A stretch of 64,000 nt of DNA from Punica granatum. Lineage: Eukaryota; Streptophyta; Magnoliopsida; Myrtales; Lythraceae. Below are positions 59,080 to 64,000 of the stretch, piece after piece. Every line of letters starts with the position of its first letter. Within the stretch, counting starts at the first letter, position 1. The notes beneath the pieces were generated by a model that saw nothing but the letters and a program-made list of their open reading frames with translations, searched no databases and was not told the origin of the DNA. A program made the translations under genes and the position numbers. The DNA lies in NCBI RefSeq assembly GCF_007655135.1, contig NC_045133.1:4378376-4442375 (forward strand), read 5' to 3'.

Positions 59080-59560
59080 ATTACTTATAAGCTCCCCGAA
59101 AGTTTTACCAGAGAAAGGGTAGAGTCAAATCGATCTCACTTGAGGTCGTGAGGCCCGCACCCTCGGCCGACCACACTACCCAGAGCAAGGTCATTTGAAG
59201 CCCTCGAGGGTGACGTAGGTTGGGGATGTAGCTGGCAGGTGATGCACCCATGCCCTACAACCTCGTATGGGTGCCGAGGCCCCTCATCAACGGCCGCATG
59301 CCGCCCCATGACTGAAGGTTAGGTTGCCCAAGGTAAGTCCAAAGAGCACATGCAAAACTGTGGTACCCGATACGAACAATTTTTAGAAGAATATATCTAT
59401 CGAGAAGAGCATCCATGCATTAATGCACGTCGAATGCATGGGCGCTCTTCTTAATAAAAGAAAGGAAAGAAGAACAAAATTTAATGGGCAGCCTACCTAG
59501 TGGAGCTGCCAATTAACAAATAAATACACAAGACACGAATGACAGTAATGTCTTATGTTT
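59080..59560. other. GC-rich unrecognised stretch with a hairpin
   Basis: 59110-59340 is GC-rich ('cgaccacactacccagagca', 'ggtgccgaggcccctcatca') with no open frame of note. A 47-base hairpin lies at 59404-59450. Confidence 0.4.
59404..59450. repeat. Imperfect hairpin, 18-base arms
   Basis: GAAGAGC (59404-59410) pairs with GCTCTTC (59444-59450), and CCATGCATT (59413-59421) pairs with AATGCATGG (59433-59441), with a two-base mismatch between and an 11-base loop. Confidence 0.85.
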
Positions 59561-59566
59561 CAGGAA

Positions 59567-59752
59567 ATTTTTTTTTTAAGTGTATATCTTGGTATTCAAA
59601 ATGTCAAAGGATCTTGTTAATCCCTTTTCGAGTCGGGTCGACCTACTAATGGTTTAAAGTAGTCTCAATTAATGAACTTTCTCCGTTCACAAGACTTGAA
59701 TTTGCAATTTTGATTAAAGAAATACATGTGTCGAATCACTTGAATCATCCTT
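59567..59752 (-). mobile_element. SINE family 2, minus strand
   Basis: A T-run (59569-59578), then 'gtatatcttggtattcaaaa', 'gagtcgggtcgacctactaa', 'ctccgttcacaagacttgaa' and 'gtcgaatcacttgaatcatc'. Order and strand match the family. Confidence 0.65.
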
Positions 59753-60904
59753 TTAATTAGTACAAGAAGTTCTTTGGGAAGAGCGAGATCAGGTCCGGGA
59801 TTGGAAAAATTATCTTACGGTAGATATGGTTCGGCATACATCTTATGAAAAATCATGAAGCAAAAGCTGTGTGATAAATTGGCAATTAATATAACATACC
59901 AAAAGCATCCGACTTTCAAATCCTTAATTTCCATAGTTGAGATTCATGTGGATACTGGATACCACTCGTTGAAATGTAGTTATATGAAATGTCTTTAGGA
60001 TCATTTTCTACTCTGTCGTACAAGAGTTTTATGTAAAGAATTGATTTTGTTCATACCAGTCCTTTGTGTCGGTCTCAAAATGTGGGTGTCTTCTTCCCAT
60101 CTATAGAATAATCAGGCCTAATGTTTATAATGATCTTTTAAAGTAATTAAAAAAAGAATAAAACACTTATGTTTGTAAGCATAAATATGTAATACAAAAG
60201 TATTTGTGGATTGCGTGTATACTTGAACTAAAACTAAAGAACATATATAACGATAATTATATAATACGCAAAAAAAATCTATCATTTAACACAATTAAAA
60301 AAAAAAGATTCATATAAAGGCACAAATACATATATGAAACTCAATTAAAAAAATTTGACACTTACGGGGGATTGTAGAATTTGTGAACGAAACAACATAC
60401 CGGTCTGTATGCTGATTACACTTATATAAAGTTAAGAGTAAAAACAACAGTGGAAACTATAAAAATGAAAAAAAAAAAAAAAAAGAAGTAAAAATATGGC
60501 AGGATTGGAAAAGGCAGTCTTCCTACATGTTCTTATAAATGAGGCTATACTTCCTTGAGCTCGCTCAATAAAAGCTCCTGAAAGGTGTTTCTCCGGCAGC
60601 TCTCAGTTCGGCGAATTTCCTTCGCTCGTGATGCGGGTTATCCTCGATAGAGCCTTTCCTATCTCCTTCATGGCATCCGACCAAGGAGCTGATTAAAATG
60701 CTCATTTTCTAGTATTATTGGGCTTTTCCAGAAAGCTACACAGGAAAAAGGGCCTATAACCTGTTTACGCAAGAGACCTATTGGAGGCAAAGATATCATT
60801 TAATTACTTATTTTGGCTCACTAGTGGACTGGGCTAGGCCCATAAACATGAGTAGTTCATGGTATATGGGCTCATAAATTCCCGTAAATGTTACTTTCTT
60901 TTTC

Positions 60905-61239
60905 GGGAAAAAGATATTTTTCGTTTTATGAGTTTAGTATTCAGTCAATTTTGATGTTATATGATTTAAAGTTATCAAATCAGTCTTATACATTTGTTCC
61001 ATAAGACAATTATGGTCCTATAAGTTTTCAAAAAGACATTTTTGATCATATAAGTTAGCTTTCATTTAAAATGTAATCCCATAAGTTTTGAAAAAGAAAG
61101 GCATTTTTGGTCATATAAGTCATGAAATTGATCAAAATTTCCTTACGAAGTAAACATATAGTATTAATTCGGCACTTTTAAAATTTAGAGAATCAAAATT
61201 GACCGAAGGCTAAACTTATAAGACAAAAAATGTCTTTTT

Positions 61240-61242
<3 letters not shown>
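60905..61242. mobile_element. Inverted-repeat MITE
   Basis: The left end GGGAAAAAGATATTTTTCGT then TTATGAGTTTAGTATTCAGT matches the right end read inward (GGGAAAAAGACATTTTTTGT, TTATAAGTTTAGCCTTCGGT), about 50 bases. The interior repeats 'ttttggtcatataagt'. The right flank is a TA microsatellite, so a target duplication cannot be judged. Confidence 0.65.

Positions 61243-61270
<28 letters not shown>
61243..61270. repeat. TA dinucleotide microsatellite
   Basis: Fourteen TA units directly after the MITE at 60905-61242. Confidence 0.95.
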
Positions 61271-61275
<5 letters not shown>

Positions 61276-62569
61276 TGGTGAAAATTCTATAAGATTTCGT
61301 CTGCAATCGATGCTCGAAACTAAGAGAATGCCGCCACCTTTATGTATCAATTGTGCTATGACACTGTAATATTTAGCGAGTTATGGACGTTGGATGGGAC
61401 CAAAGATCTATATACTTTCTCTAAACTTATAAATGTAGTCTAGAAAATATGAATATCCGGTGAACCAGCAAATTAATTCCATCTGTGATGGAATTGCTAG
61501 GCTGAACTTAATATTATCAAAATAAAAGGAAAAAAAAAATCTGAACTAAGAGTGAATTGTCTGATCTTAATATTAGCAAGAGTAAAGAATCAGTCCTAGC
61601 AACGGTGTCAAAAAACTTGTTGCGGAAAATCTAATGATAGCATGTAAGTATACGTATTGCAAATTAATTCCATATGGTGATGGAATTTGCAAGGCACAAC
61701 TTAATATTAGCACCTGCTAGTCCACTTTGAATATTTACTTGCCATGCGAGCTCCATTCCCGACTTTGTGATCACCTGCCTTAATTTTTAGGGGGCAAAAA
61801 TTTCACCGACCCCATAGTTGAAGAAGTACGTATGGGAGGATAATTTTTATTTGACATAGCTATAGATGCAATCAAGCGCACCGTAAAATATTTTAGATGT
61901 GTCCTTTCAATCAGTCTCTTATCTATTCGATATGCATAAATAAAATATCAAACTTTGGAGGAGTACTTCGTTTTTTTTACCATTTTATTTTATTTATTTT
62001 ATTTTTTCGATTACATAAGGAGGTCCATTGATCTAGTGTAACAAAATAGAATTTCTAATAATAATACAACAACCTGATCAGTGTATGCTCGTTGCCTGAC
62101 CCCAAACCGGAGAGGAAAACCAAAATCTACACAAACTATGCAAAAAGTACACAACCAGGCAGGGTTTGTTGCTCCCCGATCACTAGAGTGATTAAAAGCA
62201 TACTGGCAAGGGATTAGGAGGTGTCGATGCGACCCACCTATCGGGAGGAAAGCTCATATGTGGACTGACTAGAACGTCGAGCCAGTTCTCTTCCATTGGT
62301 TTTCATTGCTTTCAGTTTTTTCTGCCCAATATACTACCAATGTATTATAGATGGTGATCAGTCGGGATCAGATATCATTGTGGAATACTCCGAGGTCTTG
62401 TTTGACACCTACGTTCTAGTTCAGTAACACGATCAAATTTCGTACTGCAAACTGAAATGGATGGAAGATTGGGAGACTTAAAATCATACAAATCAATATT
62501 CGAACTGCGGCCCTTATTGAACAGATCATGTCATGGATGAATTATGAGTTGAGTCTTGATTTCAATTGA

Positions 62570-62830
62570 TTTATAATGATTGTATTGTTGAATTATGAGA
62601 AAAAGTGTGAACAAGTAATGAATAGTTGAGAGGAAATAATAATTATATTGTTGAATTATGAAAAAAGTAATGAATAATTTAGAGAATTTAGTATTAAAAA
62701 TTGAATTGAATGGTTAAAAAAATTGAAAAAAAATTAAAAAATTAATAATTGTGTTGTTGAATTGAAACAAAGTGAAGTTAAAGTGGAGTAGAGTTGAGTT
62801 AAAAAATTTTCTTTAACCAAACAGGCTCAC
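62570..62830 (+). mobile_element. MITE-like repeat, related to 2853-3128
   Basis: 'gtattgttgaattatgagaa' occurs twice in variant form (62580 and 62650), then 'tagtattaaaaattgaattg' and 'gaagttaaagtggagtagag', ending 'ctttaaccaaacaggctc'. The right end read inward is GAGCCTGTTTGGTTAAAGAA, like the left end of the 51240 copy. The left end is not clear. Confidence 0.55.
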
Positions 62831-64000
62831 TCAACAAAATTTTTGGTGCTTTGCTGAAGAAACAGAATTAAACAAATTGTCTTCCCTCCCCGGTTAGACC
62901 AACAATAACTCAAAAATAGATTAATCTTCTCCTAATTAACTATTTACACAGAATTCCCTCTTTTCCTCTACTTAAGGGTCGAAAGGGCAACAAAGATAGA
63001 CAAGCCACCAACCCTTTTTCCCGCAATCCCCCGACTTATTGGATGTGTCAAACAGATTGTCATGTCCGTAGAGATCGTGCTAGCCAACCTAACCGTGTCC
63101 ACATAACCGCCATCATTAATTGTCCTTATATCCTTATAAAAAAGGACATCTTATATAAGGGCAACCGCGGAACCGTATTGACCGCATCCTTTGGAGTAAC
63201 TGATTATTCCTTACCTTCGGACCAAATTGGTTATTGGGCAATCAAAATTGCAACAGACGTACCGAAAGCTGGTCATGTAATAGGATCTCCTCGAGTATAT
63301 AAGATAAAACTTTGATCTTAGTCTAAGTGTATATATATGAGATTTTGATTTGAAAGTAAAGGAGCAATAAGCAACACTATTGGTAGAACAAGAGTATTCC
63401 CCTCCAGACCGGAGATATTCTCGTTGAAAATTAGTTTTGTCCATCGGACGGAGCTTGCACAATTCCCATATCACCCAATAAATTCTTTATTCCTTCGTTG
63501 CATGTGAAAGGAAGAAACTTAGGCCATGTTTACTTTCATAAAGAAATTCACTTTCTTGAATTTTTTTATTATATAAAATTAGAAAATTGTGAAAAGAAAA
63601 CATATTATTATTACATAATTAAAATAAAGAACACTTTCTCCATAGTTGAAGGGATTTGGGGAACCATTTTAAATGGTTTCCAAATTAAATCCCTTATTTA
63701 TTCAAGGAGAAGGATGACTAGTTTCATTAATTGTTTCAATTTAATTTTCGCCGACTACAGAACATTAATTATCCTATTAATTTACAAATGATTAATCTCT
63801 CATATAATTTTTTCCCATTAACTATCATATATTAGTTTAAATGCCACAATAAAAGGTTTTCATAATAACATCATTAATGATGGTGCGTACCACACAGGCT
63901 ATCATTCCAATTATTATATATAGCAGAAGCTATTAAAATATTTTTCAAGTGCGAAATCAAACAAATAACTCCATTTCATTTTACGGGGAACTATAACTTT
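62831..64000. other. Intergenic, no gene recognised
   Basis: A 90-codon frame at 63043-63315 (starting [20 protein letters not shown]) has ordinary composition but no recognised motif and no convincing splice partners. A 97-codon frame at 63498-63791 is low-complexity AT translation. The window ends in AT-rich sequence. Confidence 0.4.

Larger units (their letters stand above)
58655..61992. repeat. Inverted duplication, arms 58655-59075 and 61370-61992
   Basis: The left arm 'aaataaaatggtaag', 'gactgattacaagaacacac', 'atggtgcgctttataaaaat', 'cttcaactatgggatcgggg' and 'agatggaattaatttgc' recurs in order in the reverse complement of the right arm. The right arm has the 'attccatcac...atggaattaatttgc' part twice (near 61470-61500 and 61660-61690). 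Between the arms lie about 2.3 kb without recognised genes. Confidence 0.7.

Noticed and set aside
63043..63315. 90-codon frame near the window end, considered as a gene
   Set aside because: Reasonable composition but no recognised domain, promoter or splice partners; left as intergenic.
1..64000. Biosynthetic gene cluster linking the UGT, sulfotransferase and thioesterase
   Set aside because: The genes are 8-18 kb apart, separated by repeats, on different strands and from unrelated pathways; nothing in the sequence supports co-regulation.

Overview
This window is nuclear DNA from a flowering plant, most likely a woody core eudicot. It has intron-containing plant gene families, AT-rich intergenic sequence, and many MITE, Mutator-like, SINE and LTR insertions. 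The species cannot be fixed from the sequence alone. There are no rRNA genes, CRISPR arrays or bacterial-style operons. Exon joints were assigned by hand from GT/AG sites, reading frame and family conservation.

Five genes look intact. (1) A plant Mediator subunit MED19 gene has coding exons between 6073 and 7752 (+). (2) A group I formin has four exons at 19515-23334 (+): signal peptide, one membrane span, FH1 and FH2. (3) A two-HotDog acyl-CoA thioesterase of the ACOT9 type has five exons at 26673-24560 (-). (4) A UGT74-like glycosyltransferase has three exons at 34364-36445 (+) and Leu in place of the PSPG-box Trp. (5) An intronless cytosolic sulfotransferase lies at 52135-53163 (+). A truncated sulfotransferase pseudogene lies at 42677-43100, and a decayed relic related to the thioesterase locus lies at about 37950-38970. 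The genes have unrelated functions (transcription, actin nucleation, lipid metabolism, small-molecule glucosylation and sulfation) and no pathway cluster is visible.

Layout. 1-4690: a degenerate tandem array of a 430-460 bp unit whose last copy runs into the MED19 leader. The array is interrupted by two Mutator-like insertions, each with a 9 bp target-site duplication. 4600-8200: MED19. 8200-19000: mostly non-coding, with one arm of a large inverted duplication (11967-13871). 19000-28000: formin and thioesterase, tail to tail. 29493-31244: a Mutator-like element carrying a broken glycine-rich coding segment. 31638-33281: two MITEs. 34260-36450: the UGT. 36990-53200: a mosaic of duplications containing the two sulfotransferase copies, two further copies of the 11967-13871 repeat (one split by a probable solo LTR), a Mutator-like MITE, SINEs and a LINE fragment. 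53200-64000: gene-poor, with SINEs, inverted repeats and microsatellites.

The most informative structures are those where a paralogous copy supplies the empty site or the intact version: the nested solo LTR, the two sulfotransferase copies, and the promoter-proximal SINE that predates their duplication.
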